Positions 1-7,648 of a stretch of DNA of 64,000 nucleotides are shown in pieces; within the stretch, counting starts at the first letter, position 1; the number at the start of each line of letters is the position of its first letter. Source of the DNA: JAOUEA01 sp963719165 (GTDB taxonomy: Bacteria; Actinomycetota; UBA4738; HRBIN12); contig CAVRAV010000001.1 in assembly GCA_963719165.1 (NCBI GenBank), positions 1 through 64,000 of the forward strand. The letters are read 5' to 3'. The position numbers were made by a program, and so were the translations under genes. Below the pieces are notes generated by a model that was not told the origin of the DNA, did no database searches, and worked only from the letters and a program-made list of their open reading frames with translations.

Positions 1-42
1 GAGCTCCCCGGGTTGACTCTGCCCAGCCCTACTCGCCGAACC

Positions 43-1192
43 TTAGCGGGCGCCGGTGGCGATTAGTGCTAGGTAGAGTCGTTCCCATCGCGACACGATG
101 CGTTCGATGTCGAACTGGTCGACTGCGTGCTTTCTTGCCCGCTCCCCCATTGCCCTACGCGTTTCGTCGGAAAGGGCCATCATGTCGCGCATGGCCCGGC
201 TAAGCGCTTGAGAGTTGGGACGAACGACTAGACCGTCTATACCGTTGCGAACGATTTCTCGACACCCTCCCACATCCGTCGTGATGAGGGGCAACCTTGA
301 AGCGGAGGCCTCCAATAGCACAAGAGGCTGGGCCTCGCCCACTTTCGACGGGAGTACGAAGGCATCGGCTGCTTCCATTAGCCTCGCTACATCCTTCCGA
401 GCCCCAACCAGAGTTATCGTGCGCTGAAGACCCAAAGCTTTGACGAGCGATTCGATCTCATCCCGCTGAGGCCCGTCCCCGGCAACAATTAGGCGCATCA
501 TGCCTGGCATGTGGGAACATGCACGTACTAGTTGATCAAATGCTTTCATCGGTCTGAACATCCCGACGGCCAACCAGGCGAAGCTCTCGTCGGCGATGCC
601 GAGCTGCCTGCGAACCTCGACACGGGACGCCTTGGATCTCGTTGAACTGGTGGAGATCGACGCCGTTCGGAATCCATGTTGCTCGGTGGTCGGAGACAAT
701 TCTCTTGAGCTTGTAGCGCTCCAGCCCTATGCGGGATACGTGTGTGGTTACCTCGGAGAGTCCGTCCGTTAGCCTAAGCAGAAGCTCCTTTCCCCATCCC
801 TCATTTCCAATCGCATGCGAAGTGCAAACGAGAATTGGCGTCTGCGAAACCAATCTCGTCACGCGCGAAAGAAGGTTGGCGTGAATCATGTGACTGTGAA
901 CGAGCTGAGGTCTCCAGCTGTTGATTAGGTCTCGCAGCTTGAGAACCGCCCGCGGATCCCACGAGCTTCGGCGTTGCGCGAGGTGCGCTATTCGAACGCC
1001 AGCTTGCTCGAAGGGTTGGATCGAGATGCTCGGCTCCATCATGCTGACCACGCCTGTGCGCCATCCCCTCTCGGATAGATGCAGGGCTAAGTCTCGTACT
1101 TGATACTCTGCACCGCCAATCGCCATGTCAGTAATCACAAGGAGGACGTCGATATCAGACGTCCTTGCCCGGGACGAACGACAACGGTGCAC
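43..1192 (-). CDS. GT4-family glycosyltransferase (split by one indel)
   Basis: Retaining GT-B glycosyltransferase that would transfer a sugar from a nucleotide donor to a cell-surface glycan on the cytoplasmic side of the membrane. The N-terminal half starts with a hydrophobic strand and the glycine-rich loop GGAEYQVRDLA and ends with NGVDLHQF. The C-terminal half shows LIVAGDGPQRDEI and the donor-site E-x7-E motif in EAQPLVLLEAS. The halves lie in different frames and join near 636; the 1150-nt length is one base off a multiple of three, fitting one indel in a normal protein of about 380 residues. The GTG at 1190-1192 is chosen because a TAnnnT box lies 7 nt upstream. Family is firm; substrate is unknown. 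Base composition is less GC-rich than the rest of the window. Confidence 0.8.
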
Positions 1193-1199
1193 ATGGGCA

Positions 1200-1205
1200 A
1201 GCGTA
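1200..1205 (-). promoter_or_regulatory. Leaderless-type -10 box of the GT4 gene
   Basis: On the minus strand TACGCT lies 7 nt before the GTG at 1192. It fits the actinobacterial TAnnnT -10 box, and the spacing would put the transcript start at or next to the start codon. No clear -35 is seen. Confidence 0.45.
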
Positions 1206-1250
1206 CACGCTGGACTGGCGGCGCTCTCTCTCCGAGGGAGGTGAGGGTGC

Positions 1251-1256
1251 TACGGT
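1251..1256 (+). promoter_or_regulatory. Leaderless-type -10 box of the membrane protein gene
   Basis: TACGGT lies 6 nt before the GTG at 1263, back to back with the divergent box of the glycosyltransferase. A purine-rich GGGAGG is present further upstream, but it would sit outside a leaderless transcript. Confidence 0.4.
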
Positions 1257-1262
1257 CCTGAT

Positions 1263-2467
1263 GTGAGCTCAGATCCGCTAAGGACGACGCTAGGGGTGGC
1301 GGCCATGGCCGCTCTTTCTGTTCTGGCCATCCTGGCGGCCAGCCGCAGGTCGCGAAGCTCAGTCAGGGCCTTGGCCCTGACCTCGTTTGTTGGCCATGCC
1401 GCCCTCGGCTCCGCAATCTGGTATGGGTTTCCATCTCTTGTCGCTAGCGACGCGTTCGCGTATCACGCGCAAGCATTGGGATCAGCGCCACACGCCCCCG
1501 GGAAGGAGGGATTTCCTTTCGTTCTGAGCTGAATCTACAGGGCGGTCGGGCCAAGCCCCGTTGCCGGCGTTTTCTTCAACGCTTGTCTGATGGGCCTGCT
1601 GGTCATCGTGGTCTCGGGAATCGCCGGGAGAATGGGTGGAGGCAGGTCAGCGAAGTCTGCTGCGGCACTTGCTGTGTTGCTGCCTCCATTCATTTGGTGG
1701 GGCTCTCAGCTGCTCCGAGAGGCATCCGTCTGGTTATTGATTGCGCTAGCAGTCGACGTGGCGCTGCGACTGGCTACCGAAGGGATCTCATGGGGGCGAG
1801 GCTGCTGCTTGCTCTTCGTACTCTCGGCGATGTTTACGATTCGCGCGCCCGTTGCCGCGGTCCTCTCGATCTCACTCGCGGCAGCCCTGATGGTGGCACG
1901 GGTTCCCAGGGTGGGTGATCATTTCGCCGTGCAACCATGATTGCAGCAGCAATCGTCATCAGCGCTCTCATGCTTCCGCGAATCTCGACCCTTCAGGTTT
2001 TCAGGGAGACCGGGCCAGCAAGCATCGTTTCATCCCGAAACTCTCTCGCCACCGCGAACACGGGTTTCGGCGAGCAATCGCCCCCCACGACTAGGGGACT
2101 GATCAGCCAGCTTCCTTCGGCGCTTCCGCTCGTAACCCTTGGCCCATTTCCCTCGCAGCTGCCCTCCTCGGGCATGGTCGCTCTAGCGGACACCGCATCT
2201 TGGTGGCTAGTACTTCTTGCGGCGATTCCGGGATTGTTGTCTGCATACCGCCGAATGAGTCGGACTAGCTGGATTCCGTTGTTCCCAGCGATTGCCCTCA
2301 TTGGCGTGCTGGCGCTTACGCTTTCAAACTTCGGCATTCTGATTAGGATGCGGGCGATGGTTTGCGTGCTTCTCATACCCTACGCAGCGATCGGTCTATC
2401 GCAAGTGGTCAAGAAGAAGGGCTCATCTTCACTCGCGCTTGCCACCGCGGGGTCGGGGAATGAATAG
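1263..2467 (+). CDS. Polytopic membrane protein, probably of a surface-glycan cluster (interrupted)
   Basis: About 400 residues of mostly hydrophobic sequence with several predicted membrane helices, for example VAAMAALSVLAILAA near the N-terminus, and a C-terminal helix followed by RMRAMVCVLLIPYAAIG. This style is typical of O-antigen polymerase-like or exopolysaccharide membrane proteins, but I recognise no family signature. The reading is broken twice. An in-frame TGA at 1530-1532 is followed by perfectly fitting sequence (IYRAVGPSPVAGVFF) in the same frame, so TGG for Trp is the likely true codon. A frame change then falls between 1919 and 1940, where the first part ends and an ATG at 1937 opens the second. 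The GTG start follows a TAnnnT box. Context (GT4, PglC) supports glycan assembly. Confidence 0.55.
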
Positions 2468-3100
2468 CGGGAGTAGGCGTTCTTTCTATCGATGGAAGCG
2501 TCGATTGGACTTCATCGGCGCGCTGCTTGGATTGATCGTCGTGGTGGTGCCAGCCGGACTTGTTTGCGTATCAATCCTCGCGAGAATGGGTTTCCCCTTA
2601 GTCCATAGGCAACGGCGCCTGGGAAGAATGGGCCATGATTTCACCTTATTCAAGCTTCGAACAATGAGTGACACCCGCGATGCCTCAGGTAAATTGTTGC
2701 CCGATGCCGAACGATTGACGCGTCTGGGCCGATTCCTTCGGAACACTAGCCTCGACGAGCTGCCTGAGCTGATCAACGTGCTGCAAGGAGACATGAGTCT
2801 CGTGGGGCCACGGCCGTTGCTTCCTGAGTACCTGGACCGCTACACGCCCGAGCAGGCTCGCCGTCACGAAGTTCGGCCCGGTATCACAGGCTGGGCCCAG
2901 GTCAACGGTCGTAACGCCATCTCATGGGAGGAGAAACTGGAGCTGGACGTCTGGTATGTGGACAACTGGAGCTCCTCCTCGACCTGAAGATCCTTTGGAT
3001 GACAGTTGGGCTGGTACTGAAGCGGGAAGGGATTAGCGCCGAGGGGCATGCGACGATGCCGGAGTTTAAGGGTACGACCGGGACGGGTGGCGGAGATTGA
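2460..3100 (+). CDS. PglC-like polyprenyl-phosphate sugar-1-phosphate transferase
   Basis: Bacterial sugar transferase (monotopic phosphoglycosyltransferase) that moves a sugar-1-phosphate from a UDP-sugar onto undecaprenyl phosphate, the first membrane step of glycan assembly. One N-terminal hydrophobic segment (FIGALLGLIVVVVPAGLV) is followed by HRQRRLGRMGHDFTLFKLRT, the catalytic Asp-Glu pair in NTSLDELPEL, QGDMSLVGPRPLLPEYL and VRPGITGWAQVNGR. Length of about 213 residues matches the short PglC type rather than the long WbaP/WcaJ type. One base is missing near 2970; reading on in the next frame gives LLLDLKILWMTVGLVLKREG, the expected C-terminus, ending at 3098-3100. The ATG at 2460 overlaps the end of the upstream gene, suggesting coupling. 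Sugar specificity is not visible. Confidence 0.85.
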
Positions 3101-3759
3101 AGGATCTCGTCATCTTCGGCATCGGTGGATTCGCACGGGAGGTCCACCAGCTGATCGAGGACGTCAACGCGGATCGGTCAAGTGGAACGTTCTTGGCTTC
3201 CTCGATGACGACCCTGCGTCATTACGGCGAACCGGTACATGACTTCCGGTGCTCGGGACCCGCGAATGGCTGTCCGGCCGCAGCCTCGCGGTGGCGGTCG
3301 GCGGTGGGCGCACCCCACGCTCGGTGGCGACTCGTGCGGGACCTTCGAGCGGCGAATCCTCGCGTTGAGTTTCCGAGTCTCGTGCACCCGATGGCGTGGG
3401 TCGGAAACCGGATCGAGCTGGGCGAGGGAACCATCATCTGTGCCGGGGACCGGCTCGCAACAGAACTCAGTGTGGGGGACCATGTCCAGCTCAATCTGGA
3501 TTGCACGGTGAGTCACGATTCCTTCCTGCGGGATTTCGTTACCGTCGCGCCCGGCGTGAACATCTCCGGAGCCGTCACGGTAGGCGAGGGCTGCGATCTG
3601 GGCACGGGGGCGGCGATCATCCAGGGGGTCTCGATCGGACACTGGAGCGTCGTAGGCGCGGGCGCAGTTGTGGTTCGGGACCTTCCGGCGAACGTGACCG
3701 CCGTCGGCGCTCCGGCCAAGCCGATCAAGGAGCGGCCGGAGGGGTGGCATCTCGGGTGA
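3097..3759 (+). CDS. PglD-like sugar O/N-acyltransferase (several indels)
   Basis: NeuD/PglD family: an N-terminal nucleotide-sugar binding fold (LVIFGIGGFAREVHQLIED) and a C-terminal left-handed beta-helix of hexapeptide repeats (GVNISGAVTVGEGCDLGTG, GVSIGHWSVVGAGAVVVRD). PglD acetylates the 4-amino group of a UDP-amino-sugar using acetyl-CoA, and the position between PglC-like and DegT genes fits that role. His in CTVSHDSFL sits where the catalytic base is expected. The middle (about 3165-3345) is readable only by switching frames about four times: VLGFLDDDPASL, then GEPVHDF, then LGTREWLSGRSLAVAVGGG, then RVEFPSLVHPMAW. Net shift is zero. TTG at 3097 overlaps the previous stop. Family is clear; whether the gene is truly damaged cannot be told here. 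Confidence 0.7.
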   Translation: MKDLVIFGIGGFAREVHQLIEDVNADRSSGTFLASSMTTLRHYGEPVHDFRCSGPANGCPAAASRWRSAVGAPHARWRLVRDLRAANPRVEFPSLVHPMAWVGNRIELGEGTIICAGDRLATELSVGDHVQLNLDCTVSHDSFLRDFVTVAPGVNISGAVTVGEGCDLGTGAAIIQGVSIGHWSVVGAGAVVVRDLPANVTAVGAPAKPIKERPEGWHLG

Positions 3760-4886
3760 CCGACTCTGTGCCGATGTCGGCGGCTGAGTTGACGGAGGGG
3801 GACGAAGCCGCCGTCATCGAGGTGCTGCGATCCGGGGTCCTCGGGCTGGGTCCCGCCGCCGAGCGGTTCGAGCAGTTGTCCGCTCAGCGGGCCGGCGTCG
3901 CCCACGCCGTCGCCGTGTCGTCGGGCACCGCCGCGCTGCATCTCATCGTTCGGTCCCTCGGGCTCGGGCCGGGAGACGAGGTGATCGTTCCCTCCTTCAC
4001 GTTCGCCGCCAGCGCGAACGCCTTCATCCTGGAGGGAGCCACCCCGATCTTCGTGGACATCGAGCCGGACGGGTTCAACCTCGATCCGGCGGCCCTGGGC
4101 GCAGCGATCACCCCCTCGACACGCGGCCGTGATGGTGGTCGACGTCTTCGGGCAGCCCGCGGACTGGGACGCCATCACCTCGGCGGCCGGCGACCTGCCG
4201 CTGATCGACGACTCGTGCGAGGCCATCGGGGCCACGTATCGCGGCCGGCCCGTGGGAGGCTTCGGCCGCGCCGGCGCCTTCGCGTTCTACCCCAACAAGC
4301 AGATGACGACCGGCGAGGGCGGCATGATCGTCACCGACGACGAGGAGCTCGCGCGCGTCTGCCGGAGCCTCCGCAACCAGGGGCGCGCCGAGATGGGCCA
4401 GTGGCTGCAGCACGAGCGGCTCGGCTTCAACTACCGGATGGACGAGCTCTCGGCCGCGCTCGGGGTGTCGCAGATCGCGCGGCTGGACACCTTCCTGGCC
4501 AAGCGCGCGAACGTGGCGGCGATGTACACCGAGCGGCTCGCCGGGCTCGAGTGGGTGCGCCCGCCCGTCGTGCGCGACGACGTCGACGATGAGCTGGTTC
4601 GTGTACGTGGTCCTGCTCGCGCGCGACGTCGACCGCGACGCCGTGATGGACCGCCTGGCGGCCGAGGGGGTGCCCAGCCGCGCGTACTTCAGCCCGCTCC
4701 ACCTCCAGCCCTACATCGTGGAGCGCTTCGGGACCCGCGAGGGCATGCTGCCGGTGACCGAGGACGTGGCCCGCCGGACGCTCGCGCTGCCCTTCCACAA
4801 CAACCTCACCGAGGGTCAGGTGGAACGCGTAGTGGGCGCGCTGGACGCGGGCCGTCGGTGCGGCTCAGGCCGCGGGCAACCGGTAG
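3756..4886 (+). CDS. DegT/DnrJ/EryC1 (PglE-like) sugar aminotransferase (indels)
   Basis: PLP-dependent aminotransferase that converts a UDP-4-keto-sugar to the 4-amino-sugar. Motifs in order: VLRSGVLGLGP near the N-terminus, VAVSSGTAALHLIVRSLGLG (cofactor phosphate region), GDEVIVPSFTFAASANA, PIFVDIEPDGFNLDP, then after a frame change near 4122 VVDVFGQPADW and DDSCEAIGATYRG, and AFYPNKQMTTGEGGMIVT with the PLP lysine (NKQ). After a second change near 4588 the C-terminus reads VPSRAYFSPLHLQPYIVE. A third shift near 4855 would give AVGAAQAAGNR and a stop at 4884-4886, overlapping the convergent DUF4012 gene by about 20 nt; this end is uncertain. GTG at 3756 overlaps the PglD stop. With PglC and PglD this makes a bacillosamine-type set lacking the PglF dehydratase within view. 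Confidence 0.75.
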
Positions 4887-6575
4887 ACGATCCGGGCGGC
4901 CGTGCTCGACCCCGACCGGGTCTGCAGGAACTGGATGGCCATCGGCCGGCCGAACTCCTCCTCGACCAGGTCGAGGATCCCCGGCTTCCCGTCCACCGTG
5001 CTCTCGACGACCTCGGCGCCCTCAGGCAGGTAGACCTGGAGCTGCGCCTGGAACGCGCCCATCTTCGACTCCGACTCGGCCGTCCCGAGCAGGATCGAGG
5101 GCGGCCCCGTCGGCGCCGCGTTGTGGAGCGTCACCGTCGCGGTGACTTCCGTGGTTCCGTCGGGCATCGCCTCCTGCGTTGCGCTCACATCAGTGGTGGC
5201 GAAGTAGCCAGCCCGGTTGTCCGAGAACCCCTGCAGCACCACGAGGGGTGGCTGCTCGGCCGAGAAGCTCACCGCGCCGGTGGCGCCAAGCTCGGCGAGG
5301 GCCTCCTGCTGCGCCGGGATCGGTCGCGAACACCTGGAGGTGCCGCTCGGCCACGCCCCGGCTGAGGGCGGCGGCCATGGCCTGGGGCGGCCACGGCCTG
5401 GACAGGACCGCGCCCCACAGCGCCGTTCCCGTGGCGGTCTGCCACCCATCCGACTGGGTCTGCGAAGTGGTGAGGAACGTGTCGCGGTTCATGACCTCGA
5501 CGACGTTGTCGGCCGTGATCGAGGCCGGCCACCCCGGCGCCCTGACGGGGGAGTCCACCGGGCCGAGGGCCTCGAGCAGGTAGGACATCAAGACGGCATC
5601 ACCGGAGATCACCCCGTCCACGTGCGGGCGGCCCGCCGCGTTCCAGATGCCCAGCATGAGGCGGGCGTCGGTGGGGAAGTCGGGCGAGTAGGTGGTGGCG
5701 ATGAAGTCGGTGGTGGCGCCGAAGTCGCCGTAGAGGCGCACCACGTCCGGCGGCGCGGGGACGGGGGCCACCGTGGGGATCGTGGACGTCGGCTTCAGCT
5801 CCTCCAGACGGATCCGGTGGCCGTCGGTGTGGACGAGCCCGTAGGAGCCCGGATACCCGCCGGCCCCGCGCGGGTCCGAGAGGTTCTGCATCACGATGAG
5901 GTAGCTGCGCGGGCCGTCCGCCCCCAGGAACCCGGGGAGCAGCTCGGCGGCGCCCGCGGCCTTCTCCGCCAGGGACGCGCGTTGGGCGACCTGGGTCTGC
6001 GCCTGCTCGACGGCCGAGGCGACCGGGCCGAGGAGCGCGCCCGTGTCCACGGCTCCGAGGCTCGCCGACGCGGAGGCGAGCAGGTCCGCGGCCGCACGGA
6101 GTCCGGGGGCGCCCTCCTCGATCCGGGCGGCGTCGATCCTGCCCCCGGCGCCGAAGCCCGGCAGGTGCGTGCCGTCCCATCCCACCGTGCGGGCGGCCGC
6201 CGTGAGCTCCAGCCCCGCGTCCGCGGCCTGCGCGCCCGCCCGCGCGAGGGTCTCCACGGCGTGCGCGTCGTCGCCCACCACGGGCAGCGCTTCGGCGATC
6301 TGGGGCGCCGGGTGACCGAGGTAGCCGGTGGCGCCGTGGGCCATCTCCGAGGCCTGGGCGAACGCGGCCTGTGCGCCGGGGAGGTCCCCGGCCACCAGGA
6401 GGTCGCCGCCGCGGGTCAGTTGGTCCCGCGCGCCGCGCAGGTCCCGGGTCGCCGACGTGGCCGACCACAGGGCGTCGGCGACCAGCAGGATCAGCAGCAC
6501 CCCCAGGATCCTGAAGGTCCAACGCAGGACGCCGGCACGTCGCTTCGCGTGGGTGCGCCTGCGGGGTCTCGACAC
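4865..6575 (-). CDS. DUF4012 membrane-anchored protein, copy 1 (one indel)
   Basis: Member of the DUF4012 family, found in many Actinomycetota and of unknown function, often near exopolysaccharide genes. A positively charged N-terminus and one membrane helix (LGVLLILLVADALW, about residues 24-37) are followed by an Ala-rich helical part and the family core: SYLIVMQNLSDPRGAGGYPG, YGDFGATTDFIATTYSPDFP and DGVISGDAVLMSYLLEALGP. This predicts a mostly extracytoplasmic protein. The C-terminal part (VSFSAEQPPLVVLQGFSDNR, VYLPEGAEVVES) is in another frame; the switch lies near 5318 within a C-run and the length fits one extra base in a 569-residue protein. A second copy lies at 7639-9516. The GTG start follows TAAGGT by 6 nt. 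No catalytic residues are recognisable. Confidence 0.8.
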
Positions 6576-6581
6576 CCGCGA

Positions 6582-6587
6582 ACCTTA
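6582..6587 (-). promoter_or_regulatory. Leaderless-type -10 box of DUF4012 copy 1
   Basis: TAAGGT on the minus strand lies 6 nt before the GTG at 6573-6575. No Shine-Dalgarno sequence is visible in the gap. Confidence 0.5.
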
Positions 6588-6614
6588 TCCGAGGGCATCG
6601 AGCCGGAGTGAGGT

Positions 6615-6643
6615 TTGCATCCGGAGCATCTCGCCGATAGTGT
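6615..6643 (+). promoter_or_regulatory. Promoter of the small secreted protein gene
   Basis: TTGCAT (6615-6620), a 17-nt spacer and TAGTGT (6638-6643). It leaves a leader of about 35 nt that contains GAGGAG ahead of the GTG at 6685. Confidence 0.5.
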
Positions 6644-6684
6644 TGGCGGACCGCATCCGCCGAAGCACCCTCGAGGAGGGCGTC

Positions 6685-7080
6685 GTGAGCCGCATCGCGA
6701 AGCAGGCCCTGGCTGTGTCCCTGGTATTGAGCTTGTTCCTGGGTGGAACTGCGATGGCGGCCAAGGTGTACAAGACCTCGTTCGCGTTCGGCGCGAACCG
6801 CACCTCCATCCACAAGGGCCAGAAGGTCGTGTTCAGCGGGACGCTGAAGAGCAAGTTCAAGAAGTGCAAGAAGCACCGGCCGGTCACGCTCTACCGCAAC
6901 GGCCACCCGATCGACACGCGCACCACGAGCGCGACGGGCCAGTTCAGCTTCAAGCGCCACATCTCCAAGACCCGGACCTGGCAGGTGCGGTTCGCCGGCA
7001 GGTCGGGCGGCACGCATCCCAACCAATTCGTCTGCAAGGCGAGCAAGTCCAAGAAGATCAAGGTCCACGTCAAGCATTGA
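6685..7080 (+). CDS. Small secreted basic protein with an Ig-like beta-sandwich
   Basis: 131 residues. A Sec signal peptide (Lys-Arg start, LAVSLVLSLFLGG core, AMA-A cleavage site) is followed by a Lys-rich domain of about 105 residues with alternating beta-strand pattern: SIHKGQKVVFSGTLKS, RPVTLYRNG, GQFSFKRHI, TWQVRFAG. This resembles secreted bacterial Ig-like or carboxypeptidase-regulatory-like sandwiches. Two cysteines (in KKCKKH and FVCKAS) could form a disulfide. The GTG start is chosen because GAGGAG lies about 7 nt upstream and it places the signal peptide at the N-terminus; the frame is open much further upstream but that part is antisense to DUF4012. It sits between two DUF4012 genes, so a role at the cell surface is inferred only. 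Confidence 0.65.
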   Translation: MSRIAKQALAVSLVLSLFLGGTAMAAKVYKTSFAFGANRTSIHKGQKVVFSGTLKSKFKKCKKHRPVTLYRNGHPIDTRTTSATGQFSFKRHISKTRTWQVRFAGRSGGTHPNQFVCKASKSKKIKVHVKH

Positions 7081-7103
7081 GCCGAGGGACTCCTCCCGCC
7101 CAT

Positions 7104-7109
7104 TAAGCT
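7104..7109 (+). promoter_or_regulatory. Leaderless-type -10 box of the rmlC-like gene
   Basis: TAAGCT lies 7 nt before the GTG at 7117; only CCCGCGC separates them, so no ribosome-binding site can fit. Confidence 0.5.
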
Positions 7110-7116
7110 CCCGCGC

Positions 7117-7648
7117 GTGGCCATCAGCGACATCTCAGGCGTGCGCCAGGTGGATCTCGTCGCCCACGCCGATGACCGCGGGACGCTGACCGAGCTCTAC
7201 CGTCAGGAATGGCTGCCCGACGGGGCTCGACCCATCGTCCAGTCGAACCTCAGCCGCAGCCGGGCCGGCATCCTCCGGGGCCTCCACTTCCACCGGCGGC
7301 AGTCCGACTACTGGTGCTTCCTCGAGGGCAGCGCGTTCGTGGCGCTCGTGGACCTGCGCGAGGGCTCCGCCACGTTCCGCGAGGTGCGGACCGCCGCATC
7401 TGGATGCGGACGAGCGGCCCCTGGGCATCCACATCCCTCCCGGCGTGGCGCACGGATTCTGCGCGATGACCGACGTCTCACTCCTGTATCAGGTGGACGC
7501 GTACTTCACCGGCGAGGACGAGCACGGCGTGGCCTGGGACGACCCCGAGCTCGCGATCCCGTGGCCGATCGTGCAGCCCATCCTGTCCGAGCGCGACCGG
7601 ACGAACCCCTCGCTCGCCGACGCCCTGCGCGACCTGCCTCAGCGGTAG
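7117..7648 (+). CDS. rmlC: RmlC-like dTDP-4-dehydrorhamnose 3,5-epimerase (one indel)
   Basis: Cupin sugar-nucleotide epimerase; RmlC converts dTDP-4-keto-6-deoxyglucose to the rhamnose-series intermediate. Visible motifs: DDRGTLTELYRQEW near the N-terminus, RGLHFHRRQSDYWCFLEG with the catalytic-type histidine (about residue 57), and after a frame change near 7398 RPLGIHIPPGVAHGFCAM and VSLLYQVDAYF. The 532-nt length is one base over a multiple of three, fitting a normal 176-residue protein with one insertion. No rmlA, rmlB or rmlD is seen nearby, so the exact substrate is less sure than the fold; related 3,5-epimerases such as those for other deoxysugars are possible. Confidence 0.75.

Noticed and set aside
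1937..1940. ATGA overlap as evidence for two separate membrane genes at 1263-1940 and 1937-2467
   Set aside because: Both parts are incomplete as membrane proteins and join into one of normal size; the overlap can arise by chance at a frame change, though two genes cannot be fully excluded.
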